A stretch of 60,000 bases of DNA from Takakia lepidozioides (taxonomy: Eukaryota; Streptophyta; Takakiopsida; Takakiales; Takakiaceae), in the NCBI GenBank assembly GCA_030704615.1, contig CM060731.1, positions 71,840,756-71,900,755 of the forward strand, in the 5' to 3' direction. Shown here in pieces: positions 43,989 through 55,519 of the stretch. The notes under the pieces were generated by a model. The model made no database searches and was not told the origin of the DNA. It saw nothing but the letters and a program-made list of their open reading frames with translations. Made by a program: the position numbers and the translations under genes. Position 1 is the stretch's first letter. Each line of letters opens with the position of its first letter.

Positions 43989-44940
43989 CTAGTGCTTTTC
44001 AACTCGTCTGCTGAGGGCCCCACTTTCTCCCCTTTGCTGATACATGTCAAAATCACTCCAAGAGCCATAGTGTTGGAAAACTGCCTTCGCATCCTTGATG
44101 CTCCCACATTTGGCATATATGTCCACAAGGGCATTGTTCAGAATCACATCAGGTACAATTCCAGCTTTGACAATGAAGCCATAGACCTCTTCCATTTTTC
44201 CAGAGCTGCCAAGCTTGCCCTTGATGCTCCCACATTTGGCATACATGTCCACGAGGGCATTGTTCAGAATCACATCAGGTACAATTCCAGCTTTGAGAAT
44301 GAAACCATGGACCTCTTCCCTTCTCCAGAGCTGCCAAGCTTGCCCTTCATGCTAACAACCCTTTTCCAGAGCTGCCAGGCTTGCCCTTGATGCTCCCACA
44401 TTTGGCATACATGTCCACGAGGGCATTATCCAGAATCACATCAGTTACAATTCCAGCTTTGACAATGAAACCATGGACCTCTTCCCTTTTCCAGAGCTGC
44501 CAGGCTTGCCCTTGATGCTCCCACATTTGGCATACATGTCCACTAGGGCATTGTCCAGAATCACATCAGGGACAATTCCAGCTTTGACAATGAAACCATG
44601 GACCTGATCTTCCCTTTTCCAGAGCTGCCAAGCTTGCCCTTGATGCTCCCACATTTGGCATACATGTCCACGAGGCCATTGTCCATAATCACAATCAGGT
44701 ACAATTCCAGCTTTGACAATGAAACCATGGACCTGATCTTCCCTTTCCCAGAGCTGCCAGACTTGCCCTTGATGCTCCCACATTTGGCATACATGTCCAC
44801 GAGGCCATTGTCCATAATCACATCAGGTACAATTCCAGCTTTGACAATGAAACCATGGACCTGATCTTCCCTTTTCCAGACCTGCAAGGCTTGCCCTTGA
44901 TGCTCCCACATTTGGCATACATGTCCACGAGGCCATTGTC
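43989..44940 (-). pseudogene. Tandemly amplified PPR-derived repeat inside the CACTA element
   Basis: Seven to eight units of about 115-120 bp. Each encodes on the minus strand a version of [20 protein letters not shown] and [13 protein letters not shown], the consensus of plant PLS-type pentatricopeptide motifs. The units have lost the spacing of a real PPR tract (35/31/36 residues) and end in short G/S/K linkers (PGSSGKGK) with frame changes between them, so the array is satellite-like. Only the first unit keeps a longer PPR reading (CGSIKDAKAVFQ). PPR proteins bind organellar RNA; this array cannot encode a working one. Confidence 0.8.
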
Positions 44941-45216
44941 CACAAGATCCCCTTGTTCAAGGGCAACTTCATTTTCCTACACCAAGCCTAATTTTTCTTG
45001 TGTAGACATGAATGTGGTATTTTGCTGGTTGTTTGCTATATTTAATATTAATAACAATACTATTGGTCAATGTGGTTAATAATACAATTATTATCCCTGT
45101 TTTAAATAAGCTTTTGTTTAAATGAAACAAAACAAATAAAAATTCTAAAATAATAATATATTACATATTAAATCAAGCAGCCAATGGCTTTTGGGGTGCT
45201 ATCCCATTTATTATAA

Positions 45217-45217
<1 letters not shown>

Positions 45218-45254
<37 letters not shown>
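45218..45254. repeat. AAT microsatellite
   Basis: Twelve or so AAT triplets in the A/T-rich right half of the CACTA element (44941-45640 holds no gene). Confidence 0.9.
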
Positions 45255-45794
45255 TGACTATTCATTTTGGCATTTGTCAACAAATAATAATTGTTTACTT
45301 TTTGTCCAATAGGAACAAAACAATGGATATGACAGTATTCACACTAGTGTCATTGCGATCACACCACGACTTGAACCTGGTGTTAAATCTCTGTGAGAGA
45401 ATCCGTAAGAAGAGCCCTTAATATTTATTATTTATTTAATAATTCTGATGGACTCTATTACGTGGCATTCCCTTTGACATACATGTGGCAGACATGGTGG
45501 CAATGAGGTGTAATAAGTACCATAGAAAGACCATTAAGATTACTTAGTCAAAATAGTAGTTGAACTAACCAGTCAAAACGGCCGTCAAAATATTCGTCAA
45601 AAGAGCCACCTAAACCTACTGCCACATTAGCTGCAAGTTTGGTGTGAGATGGTTTTTTTCACAGGACCAAGAAAGTTCACATGTGGTGCAAAGGACTAGG
45701 TTAACCTAACACCAAGGGGGGGTGTGAACTTGGGCTCTTTTCACACCAAAATGTGTGAGAAGAGCCGTTAAAAAAACCGGTTTCTGTATTAGTG

Positions 45795-46717
45795 GATGTG
45801 GTGTCGTGGAGGGCAATGCTTGCAGGGTATGCACAGCAGGGGCGTGGGATAGAGGCTTTGGAGACCTATGAGCAAATGATGGGAGAAGGGTGAAGCCCGA
45901 CCACATAACGTTTGTGTGTGTTTGCAGTGCGTGTGGGAGCCTGGCAGCCCTGGAAAAAGGCAAAGAGATCCATCGTGACATCATCAAGTTTGCAATTGTA
46001 CCAGATGTCATCCTGAACATGACTGCTCTGGTAGACACATGTATGCCAAATGTGGGAGCATTGAGGATGCGAAAGGAGTGTTCAACACTATGGCTAAACG
46101 AGATTGTGCGTTTGCAGTGCATGTGCAAGTCTGGCAGCCCTGCAAAAGGGCAAAGAGGTGCATGGTTGCATCACCAAAGCTGGAATTGTAACATATGCGA
46201 TTCTGAACAATGCCCTCATGGACATGTATGCCAAATATATGTGAGAGCATTGAGGATTTGGAGGGAGTGTTCAACACTATGGCTGAACAAGATATGGTGT
46301 CGTGGAGTGCGATGCTTGCAGGATGTGCACATCAGTGGTGCGGGATGGAGCCTATGGAGACCTATCATGACCAAGTGATGGGTGAAGGGATGAAGCCCGA
46401 CCACAACACATTTGTGTGCGTTTGCAGTGCGTGTGCAAACCTGGCAGCTCTGGGAAAGGGAAGAGGTCCATGGTTTCATTGTCAAAGCTGGAATTGTACC
46501 TGATGTGATTTTGGACAATGGCCTCGTGGACATGTATGCAACATCAAGGGCAAGCCTGGCAGCTCTGGAAAAGGGAAGAGGTCCATGGTTTCATTGTCAA
46601 AGCTGGAATTGTACCTGATGTGATTCTGGACAATGGCCTCGTGGACATGTATGCCAAATGTGGGAGCATCAAGGGCAAGCCTGGCAACTCTGGAAAATTG
46701 TCAAAGCATGAGAATAG
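45795..46717 (+). pseudogene. PPR protein pseudogene cut by the CACTA element
   Basis: The plus strand begins exactly at the CACTA end with the equivalent of DVVSWRAMLAGYAQQG, then [26 protein letters not shown] and IVPDVILN.TALVDT, a PLS-type PPR order. After 46040 the tract repeats with frameshifts (VFNTMAEQDMVSWSAMLAG at about 46265; PDHNTFVCVCSACANLAALG). It ends in two units of the same [19 protein letters not shown] type as the array in the CACTA element, but on the opposite strand. The 5' part of the gene is missing, since other repeats lie left of the CACTA element. Confidence 0.82.
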
Positions 46718-46823
46718 CAAGAGCATCAATTCAAAAAATATTGTTCATGTGAGAAGAGCTGTTTTGTTCACCTGTCCCTCAATCCATAAAGAAAACTAAA
46801 CTAAACTTGTAACACCTTCAATA

Positions 46824-49800
46824 TCACGCGTGTTTAAGAAACTTTTCAGACCATAAGGTGGAACTTCCCTGCGTGTCACCCAATGTGGTATAATTAGGGG
46901 TAACAGAGTAGTCCGGGTACGGCAACACAACCTCTGAAATCATGACCGATTTCACATGGATACGGTAATAGTTGTCTGGCACATTTGCTTTCGGAAATCC
47001 AGCAATATATCCCACACCTGCCCTTCTTTTTGGTGCACAAGGATCAAACAATAACACCTTGTCGCCGATCTGAAACTGCAACAAAAACCAGATTCCTATA
47101 TCATAAATGAACCCTGGAGAACAGAGACTGACAACTTGACACTCCTGCAAAATGACATTGAAGTTCTTCCAACAAACACCCCAACCCTACCTATTGCAGT
47201 ACTTCCAATTCCGAATTGCATTTGCTTGTCTCTATACTACATGTTGACATGATCAAAGCTGGAACGGTGCCATACCTAGTTGGTAGCAGGTTATGCATGG
47301 TCAACATGGATGTGGTAGGACGATGTCACAAAACTACCTTTGTAGGTTGTTGGGCCTGCAGCTATGTGGCGATACATAGGAGGTGTATTGATCCAGCATC
47401 AGACAAGGAAACAAAATTGCACAAATGAAGTACTTACACTGTGCGGATTTTGTTGGTCACCCTGTGGTTCAGTTAGATCCACTGTGGTTGTAGTCTGATT
47501 GATAGCACATATTGTACTCTCCCTGTCCATTGAACGCTTCACTGGTTTCACCATCTGTATATTGAATGACACAACGATCAAAAAATGAGAATAGCACGAA
47601 TGACACACATTGTGAAGTAGCATTAACAATACAAATCCACCCACGCGCCCAAGCATTGAAACTTTTGCTCTCACCTTTCTTTGATTATGCTTTGTTGTTG
47701 CATCGGGAGGCAAAGTCGTTGGAACTCTGGCAGCAGGAAGCCCTGGTTCGGATGCCTTTGCAGATTGTTGTGATCCACTACCCATGGCTGCAGTATTGAA
47801 CAAGTAGTTGGGCTGCCCATATCTGTATGGGTGCCCTGACACATACTCAGGGATGTGTGCAACCTTGGATACACCCTCTAACCAAGGCAATAATTCTTTC
47901 ATAAGCCTCTTGCAGTTTGGCTGATCCCTCAACTTCCATGGATACGGGAAGATGCAATTATTTGCAGGGTTGGGTAAGCAAGTGAGTGGGGAATCGTCCA
48001 CCAGCAAAGTATTGGTTGGATTGTAATGGCTGTAGTCCTTCCAAAACTTACATAAGTTCTTGTACATGACAGTTTTAGAAGGATTGAAAGGGTCCACCAT
48101 TCCCACAGGCTGGTCACAATAGTCTTGGTGAAGCACCATCTTTGGTTGCTTCCCACGAAACAAAGCTTTCACAACTGGAAGGACATTACTCAATGACATG
48201 GAAGACCATACACCTACATCAAAAATCTGAAGGCATCGGTCCAGAAACTCCTGACACCCAGGTCTGGAGGTGACAGTGGGCTCTAGGTATTCCCTTGTTC
48301 GTAGTCTGCTCTCACATAACAATCCATTCAAGTCAAGTATAAGGATGTGTTTCTGCCTCTCAGTTGCCAAAGGGCAATTACCTACAACTTGTACATGATT
48401 ATCATGTACAAAAGACACACCTTTCTGTGGGGCACTCTGCAAATTCATGGAGACCTCACAGGCATATTGAGAGGGTAGTACATATGTCGGCAGTGCTACT
48501 GGTGTAGGGGACAACAAAACTGATGAACACTTTGTAGTTGCCTCAACAATATGGGGGGATGGATTGAGTTCACCTTCAGACCAACCCTCCATGTCATCAT
48601 CCCCCTCCATTTCTGAAAGCCCAAACAATGAGCCTATTGTGTTTGGCTTTGGTGGCGGTGAAGAAACTGCCTTGAACAGGTTGAGTGGTGAGCCCATAAC
48701 ATGAGAAATAGTCTCATTTGTTGTCTGTGGCGCAAAGGTGGTGCATGGTGGACCTGTAGGCTGTGAATCTGGCACATTCATGCCAAGTTTAGCTGCGAGC
48801 GCAATGTTGAATGCAGCTGCTACCTCCAGTTGGACTTGGACTGCTTCCAAAGCTACCTTGGAGCAGGCTTCCATCTGCACTTGTTTGTTTTCCATAGCAT
48901 CGAGGCGAGCTGCTAGTGAACCAATTCCCTGCCCCATCACATAGAACACCTCCAAAGTAACAATTCACTACACTGACTGATGAACTAGTAAGAAAAGAGA
49001 ACCAAACGGCAACTAGCAATGACATGGAAATCACGAATATGTAATTCACACCAGAATTGGTAGTGAGTTTATATACCGTTGTGGCTGCACTGCCTGTACA
49101 CCCCGACCCGTAGCCTTTGTCACTCCTGGTGCTACCGGCGATCTCCTGTAAACTTGGTGTACGTCCAGTCTCCTTCTCATGTGATTGCAACAAACTTGCA
49201 AGTGTAAATGACTAGCATAGCACACTGCCAACAGTAAAGAATTATCTAGGATAACGTCAATGACTCCCCCTCAATAAGAGTGCTTAGTTTCTTGCTGGCG
49301 CCCAACTCTGAGAAGGCCCCCAAGTAGTAGCAATGTGTACTAATTCCATCCATATAGGAATAGACTCTGAGCTCCATCCAAAAAAACCCAACACATAAAG
49401 TTTGTCAATGCAAAACAATGTGGGAACTTCCTATGTTGTAAGAGAAGTATACCAGTCGTGCTACAACACCGCTGATTCCACTGCGACCCGATCGAGATGT
49501 ATTCTTCACACATCCCCGCGCCTTGACACCATTTGCCTGGACCTGCCCTTGGTGTGGTCTTGCAGGGCTGGTAGGATAGAGGGAGGAAGTAGGTTGGTTG
49601 TACATAAGCCGAGGAGGATACATACTATGGGGATGCATTCCATAATGGTGGTAAATGGAATACCCACCTTGACTAGGATCATGCATTGGAGCGCCTGCAG
49701 GTGGAGCAAAAGAATTGTAATTCTGGCACTGAGGATCATTGTTTGGAGGTTGATAGTGAGGATACGGCATGTGCCCATGCAGATTATACCCTGACATGGC

Positions 49801-50043
49801 AGGATACTGCGGGTACATAAGCGGATACGAGGGAGGAGCCGATACTGGTGGATACAAGGGAGCTGGAACGTCAGTCTGTGGAGTAGGCGGGGCTGGTTTT
49901 TCGTAAGTTGGAACAACCGCGCCACTCATCACAGCAGTTGGCGCAATAGTTGGTGCACACTTTGCTGGAGTAAGAGACTTATGCTCGTTCGCATCCTTCC
50001 CTGCAATTCCCTTCCTTTTTTTTTTACTGAACTCTGCACACAT
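46824..50043 (-). CDS. FCP1/NIF-type HAD phosphatase-like gene, at least five exons
   Basis: Minus-strand exons by splice signals: about 50043-49453 (Pro/Tyr-rich, SYPLMYPQYPAMSGYNLHGH; basic KKKRKG near its start), 49194-49077, 48952-47675, 47554-47438 and 47075-46824. The joins exon 2-3, 3-4 and 4-5 are all phase 0 with GT-AG borders; exon 1-2 does not join cleanly as placed. Exon 3 carries the catalytic domain: HILILDLNGLLCESRLRTRE (first Asp kept, DLN in place of DLD), then DVGVWSSMSLSNVLPVV, and LLVDDSPLTCLPNPANNCIF. Plant NIF-domain proteins with a DLNG motif exist, so the second-Asp change may be a family trait; whether it still removes phosphate is unclear. Exon 5 (FQIGDKVLLFDPCAPKRRAG) is a small beta-rich C-terminus. 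The first exon may not contain the true start, since TGTGCAG just upstream could be an acceptor. Confidence 0.75.
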
Positions 50044-50857
50044 TGCTCAACATAAACATGAGAAACACATACCACCATACTACTAGGGATGGCAAACCTA
50101 CTGGGTAAGCAAAGCCCAAAGGCCTATGCAAGAAGACCCTGTCAGTCAGACCTACCTATAAACAGTGAGGAGTCTTCTAAAGAATGGAAGGGTACAGTGG
50201 AAATGACTGTCTACAATCCAAGACAACCCTGAAAAACTGGAGTGCATCACAAAGGGGTACAACGTGCCCATTAGTTCTTTTGAGATTGCTGAAGCAATAG
50301 AACATCTAAAGGGCTATAAAGTTGGTGTGTCTGATATGATTGTCAAGCCTGGTGTGATCATATGGTAGATGCCCTTGCACTCCTCTGGGACCTTATTTGG
50401 AAGACTGAACTGATACCCTTTCGCTGGAGAGAGGGTGTCAGTGTCAATCTGAGGTGCAGATGACAGCCTAGGAACTACCGTAGCATTACACTTCTTACCA
50501 CAGTTTGCAAGCTGTTCTGTAGGATAATAAGCACCCATCTTGAGGTTGATTTGAGTCTGGAAGTGGTTTTCCATGAAGGTGAGGCAGGCTCCTGGGGGCT
50601 GTGTTGCAACCATGTCCCTGAGCTGGCCTATTCAAGGGAAGGAAAAAAGAAAAAACCTCTAAGGAAACCTCTGTCCTAGAACGACACCTTCCTTCTACAA
50701 AGGTTTCCCTTCCTGACATCTTATGGTGCACGCGCTGACATGCTCTCTTTGAGCCCAAAAAAGTGAATGGATTCTAAAGTTTTAGCATGATGGAGTTGGC
50801 CAACCCACACGGCAGATGTGTACTCCAAGGCCTGATAAGGCCTGATCTCTTCATAAG
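50044..50857 (-). other. Gap between the phosphatase-like gene and MULE B; one short unknown frame
   Basis: A minus-strand frame at 50613-50314 (MVATQPPGACLTFMENHFQT ...) is open and protein-like in composition, with no frame partner and no recognised domain; it could be an upstream exon or an old element piece. The rest shows nothing. Confidence 0.3.
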
Positions 50858-50930
50858 GAGGTTTGCTATTTCATGAGCATGAGCGGCATGAGCGGCATGA
50901 GCGGCATGAGCAGAGTAGTAAACACAATCG
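50858..50930 (+). repeat. Left terminal repeat of MULE B
   Basis: GAGGTTTGCTATTTCATGAG followed by four GCATGAGCG-type words. It differs from the right end of MULE A by one base in the first twenty. Confidence 0.85.
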
Positions 50931-51089
50931 GTTTCATGAGCAGAAGTAAAATTTCGAAAATAAAAAACAATAAAAAAACAATAATTTAATGCAATGTGTC
51001 AGGAAAAACAAATATATTATTCGGCCCCTTGAAGGGAAAATTGCACTTTGACAGTTGTGCTCATGAAATTTCGTCTTCCGCTCATGCCA

Positions 51090-51475
51090 ATTCCTAGCGA
51101 CATGTGCAAATATGGCGCCGAATTTCGCGGTAATAGGGTCCGTAACCTGAAAAAAACGGCGACGTATTTCGCGGCAATAGGTCTGTCTGGCGAAAAATGG
51201 TGCCGAATTCCGCGGCTATAGGTCCCCTCATGACAGGTAATTCGGCGCCATTTTTCCAGTGCATGTTCGGACTTAGCCAGTTTTCGGCCCAAAAAAGAGA
51301 AATTCGGCGCCATTTTTGCAGACACGGTACCAGTGCATGTTGGGACTTAGCCAGTTTTCGGCCCCAAAAAGAGAAATTCGGCGCCATTTTCCCAAACACA
51401 GGTACCAGTGCATGTTGGGACTTAGCGAGTTTTCGGCCCCAAAAAGAGAAATTCGGCGCCATTTTTCCAGAAATG
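51090..51475. repeat. Subterminal tandem repeat of MULE B with GGCGCC core
   Basis: Three near-identical units of about 78 bp at 51240-51470, each with AAATTCGGCGCCATTTTTCC, a GTGCATGTTGGGACTTAG part and AGTTTTCGGCCC. Degenerate units (ATGGCGCCGAATTTCGCGG) precede them from 51090. The unit sequence differs from the one at the left end of MULE A but keeps the GGCGCC core. Confidence 0.8.
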
Positions 51476-51630
51476 GCCCCACAACTGCTTCTGTTGGATC
51501 TCAGTTTGAATGAATGGAATATTGCCTCATTCCAGGAGTTTTGGGGTGCATTTCATTACACTGCAAAAAAAAAGTCTGATACAGCAAAATGCATTTGAAA
51601 ATATCCATATGGAGGATTCCGTTTGCCCCA

Positions 51631-54600
51631 TCAATGATTTCTGGAATCCCTAAGGAGGAGTTTGTGCAGCTCGTTCACGCTCAACGCCGGTGCATGAATA
51701 AAGTCATCAATAGTCACGTTCATCCTCAACCTCTTCAGGTAAATGTAATACAGATGCTTGCACGGATAATACTTCGAACCCTTCTTTGCTTCCATCAACG
51801 AGAAGTCCGTACAGTTGCAAGTCGGCTCCACTCCAATCGTAATTGTGTATACATCGTCGCGTACAGCCGAGCCGGCCGTTGCCATCCGATACACACGCCC
51901 AAGGCCGGGTGGGGGTACGTCCACGGAGCTCTGAATAGTGCAAGCCATCCCAAGAGCATTGGCAATCCGAGTCTCATTCAACTTGTTGGGAGGGTGTCGT
52001 CTCTTCACTCTTCCGAATCGCATTGTGGGATGTGCAGAATTGTCCAATCCGTCTCTACTGGACCGAGCAGTCTGCAATGGCTGGGTCTGAGGAACCGGAA
52101 ATGCGTGGGCCGGGATGTCTGTGCGTTGCACCATTCGAAATCCTGCTGCAGATAGAGCATCCGCCTCATTCTGAGAGAGGCTGCAACCCGGTGCAACAGG
52201 CCAGACGCCCGGAGGCTCCGGCATTCCCTGAATCCCGTACTTGGGCTTGCCAAATACACAGGTCATTATGTCGTGCCTACAGAACCAAAATGTCTGCGTT
52301 GTGGCGTGAGCAAATGTGGGAGTCAAAAATCTGCCGCGTGAAACAAGGTGCAGGTACAGCACCATGTGGGTTCCTCCGAATCATCTCACCACAGCGTGCT
52401 CTCGTATCCACCCGGATGGCGCAACACTTCCCTCGAAATGCCGGCAATGTCCTCGCAATTCTCCACTGTGACTCCGACACTCTTGTCTCCACAATGGGAA
52501 TGTTGTATTGCTTTACTACAGATGGCTCGTTATGTTGCCGGGGCACGCGCCCTGTGCTCAAAGGAGATGGCGATCTTGAACGTGCAGGACTTCCGGTGCT
52601 CGACGAGACCTCCTCGGACAACATCACCGGACCACGAGGGAGCGTGCGAATATTCTTGTCAGCTCGCCATGAATCCTCTTCTCCGCCAGGTGCCTCGTCA
52701 AGTCTTCGTCTCACTGGACGGGTATGAACATCTCCTTCCAAATGTTGGCCTCTTCGCAGCAATGGCGTGTCCCGAAGGCCCTCTCGCAAGGCCGCCGCCC
52801 ACTTCCGAGGATTCTTCGATCTGGAGGCAGTCCGCATCAGCATTTCCTGCCTGTCCGGCCCCAAGCCCCACTGTTTCCCTTTCAAGAACTCGTTGTACCT
52901 GCATTGCTGCATAATTGACCTCACAATGTCCTCCGTTGTGGCAGTGAGGATGTCCACCAGATGCGCCGCAGAGGAGGCACGCCAGGAAGAGTGCACTGAT
53001 TCGGCCATGTTTGTCGTGGGCATGTCGGTGTCGGAGTCGAGACACATTTCCTGCACAAGCACATGTTGAGGTTACAAGCAAGTTACAAATATGGCCAAGA
53101 ATAATATCCAACGGGACGCGAATTCGTGCAACTCACCTCCCGCATATAGTCGCCGAACTGGAGGAAACGATAATGCCACCATGCTAGCCAACTGACCATT
53201 GCTCCTTCGTCTGATTTCCTTACAGCACCTGACGATGTCCACCAAGCCCGTATGCATGCAAACTGTGTCTCTGCATCATCCAAGGTGGGAGCGCGCTTCC
53301 ACGCAAGGCACATGGAACGGTTCCTCTCTGAAATCTGGCGCCACGAGCCTGGTTGTGTACTGCGAAAGGCTCTGCAGAAAATGGAACCCACAAGATCTCT
53401 CCTTGCCTTCCATGGGAACATTGGGGTCTTGCCCGTACACCCTTCGGATGGCAGCCCAATTTGCTTGTGCGTTGTCCGCCATGAAACCACGGAAATTGGG
53501 AGGGGGCAATCCCGCCTTGGCCATCTGTTCGTTTATTCCCTGCCAAAGAAGCATCTCCGATTGTGTGTCCTCTCCTTTCATCTCACAAATAGCAATTGTC
53601 ATTAGCATCCTGCAGTGGGTGTCGTAGACATGTGCACCCATTGTCACCCACTGGTGATTTGTAATTCGCTTGATATGGTCGAACATGACCCAACTGTTTG
53701 ACAAGTTCCCACTCGTCATCCTGTCGACCAGTTCGACGCCACTGCCAGGTCCACACGTGGACATTTTGAATACGAAACAACGATCTGCCTCAGTCCCTTG
53801 TCCTGGAAACCTACTTCCATGAATGTAGTCATATCCACATCGTCGCTTCACCTCCAGAATGGAGTGCATATCCGAGCCACGCCCAATTTTCTGTTTGCAT
53901 GAGACAATGTGGTTTCGGACATTCGGTGAACATACGTGGGACACCGACTCCAGCAATGCCTCCATTTCCTTCTCGTCGAGAGGAACTCTATCGGAGCCGT
54001 CTTCCGACATAATTCTGGCCAATGCCATCTTATATGGGCGGCTTGGAGCTGTATCTGTTTGGGTTTGGCACCCGGTCTCAACTTAACCTCCTCCTGAACG
54101 AGCTGCTCTGCTTCGTGGGCAGCCTCCCGCGAGTTCCCCCTCGCCAATTTGTGACAATGGGAACCAACGTGTATGCAAGCTCGGGTGAGGTCAGGGAAAC
54201 GGTGCAACACATAGAACTGCTTGGCATTACAAACAGACATGCAGTGTGGTGGTTCTTTGCAATGCGCACACTTAAATGTGGAGTTCGGAACCTTCTCCTG
54301 AGCTCGAAATGGTTGGTGAGCTGTGCCTGTCCAATCGGTCTCGTTCCTGTGACCTCTGGATTTAAAGTGGAAGCAAGTTGGGGAGAAACACCGCAACGCG
54401 CCCGCACAAACAACGTAGCGCACCCGCACACCATCAAGCATCTTCATGCTGGTGGTTTTGGTAACGCACCAAGGATGACCGTCATGTTTTCTATCCATAT
54501 CTGTCAACATTCCGGACGCCCTCGAGTAGTCCGCCCGAGGAGGGAACTCAAAGAAGATATTACCGTCGACGTCGGCGGGAAGGCATGTAACCGATTTAAT

Positions 54601-55002
54601 TGCGAACTTGTTGTAGTCCAGCCCGGCCAGCTCCGACCGGTGTCCCTCCAGGTGAAGCCCTCGCAGAATTTCTAGAATAGATCGAACTGCGGTGCTCGTG
54701 CTGGGAATATGACTCCCTCCTCCACTAACGTCCATTGAGGACTTGCCTGATCTCCAGGACGACCTCGGAACTTCCATGACCTCGTCTGAGTCGGACAGGT
54801 TGTGAACAACCCGGTTCTCGGTCGTCTTCATGGATGGGTTCGGCTCTGGATTTACTTCGTTGCGGACTTCTCTCTTTGAGGTACCCACTCTCTGATTCGC
54901 GGATTGTTTCGTGGAAGGCGCCAGGATAGACGGTGCATTTGGCGGGCAAATGAAGTCCCCACAGCCCTGTATATGACGCTGTCCGATGGTGGAACTCGCC
55001 AT
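51631..55002 (-). pseudogene. Mutator-like transposase of MULE B (long, with frameshifts)
   Basis: N to C on the minus strand. A disordered acidic start is followed by a zinc cluster (VVCAGALRCFSPTC, FKCAHCKEPPHCMSVC, CIHVGSHCHKL) that resembles the C-G-x-x-x-C ... H-x-H region before the core in some MULE transposases. The core at 54028-53276 has ITNHQWVTMGAHVYDTH, FRGFMADNAQANWAAIRRVYG (a DDE Asp) and the CxxH pair RSCGFHFLQS. Next come LAWWHYRFLQFGDYMRE up to a GTGAGT donor, an intron at about 53136-53052, MAESVHSSWR and a basic Ser/Arg-rich stretch. The end has a SWIM finger (CNCTDFSLMEAKKGSKYYPC.H) and a short tail to 51631. Breaks near 54050 and 53300 (one-base shifts) and near 52280 (shift or intron). 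The ATG at 55002 is a guess. Confidence 0.85.
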
Positions 55003-55519
55003 TCCCTGCCATCGCCGAAATCATCGTGGAGCACAACAATACTCTCGACAACAAGGCCGTTTGAGTCCTTCCTTTCCTCCTCCAAAAAAAACCGACCCCG
55101 GTTTCAGGTGGTATCGAACGCACAGCTATTTCTCCATCACCCGGCAGGTGTCCCCTCTGCACGGAAATGAAGCTCTATGCTCGTGAGGAGGGCAGTACAC
55201 TGTAGCGCTCGGGTTTTCCGCCATGGGAGATGTGCACACAAGACTGCCAGGATGGCGTGCGGGGAAGCTCCCTGGTAGAAGGGGGTGCAGCGATGGGAAT
55301 GAATGCGATGCCGATTTGTCCGAGCGACGAAGCCTGATCCAAATCCAGGGAGCCAACTATCTCAAAAATCCACAGTCAGAGTGTTAATGAACCTTGTCTC
55401 CGGACTGCGGCCCCTGGTCTTTGCGCAATAACTGCCAACGGTATGCAGTCAGAAAGTGGGGGGCCGTCCGGATGATGACGGCTGAAGGGGAGAAGCCGGC
55501 ACCGTGCCCTCACATTACT

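Larger units (their letters stand above)
42764..45794. mobile_element. CACTA (En/Spm-type) non-autonomous element
   Basis: The left end is CACTACTAGAGAAACCGG; the right end, read on the minus strand, is CACTAATACAGAAACCGG. Both are followed by related subterminal sequence (AACGGCTCCTCTTACAC on the left, AACGGCTCTTCTCACAC on the right) and clusters of TTCACACC/GGTGTGAA, the usual CACTA arrangement. No transposase is visible in 3.03 kb. The cargo is a PPR-derived array (43989-44940) and A/T-rich filler with an AAT microsatellite. The expected 3-bp target duplication is not clear (GGG left, GAT right), so the two ends may have been rearranged. Confidence 0.82.

Noticed and set aside
44598-45079. 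Plus-strand frames through the PPR array ([17 protein letters not shown]-type repeats)
   Set aside because: Antisense readings of the PPR units; the minus strand gives the recognisable PPR consensus.
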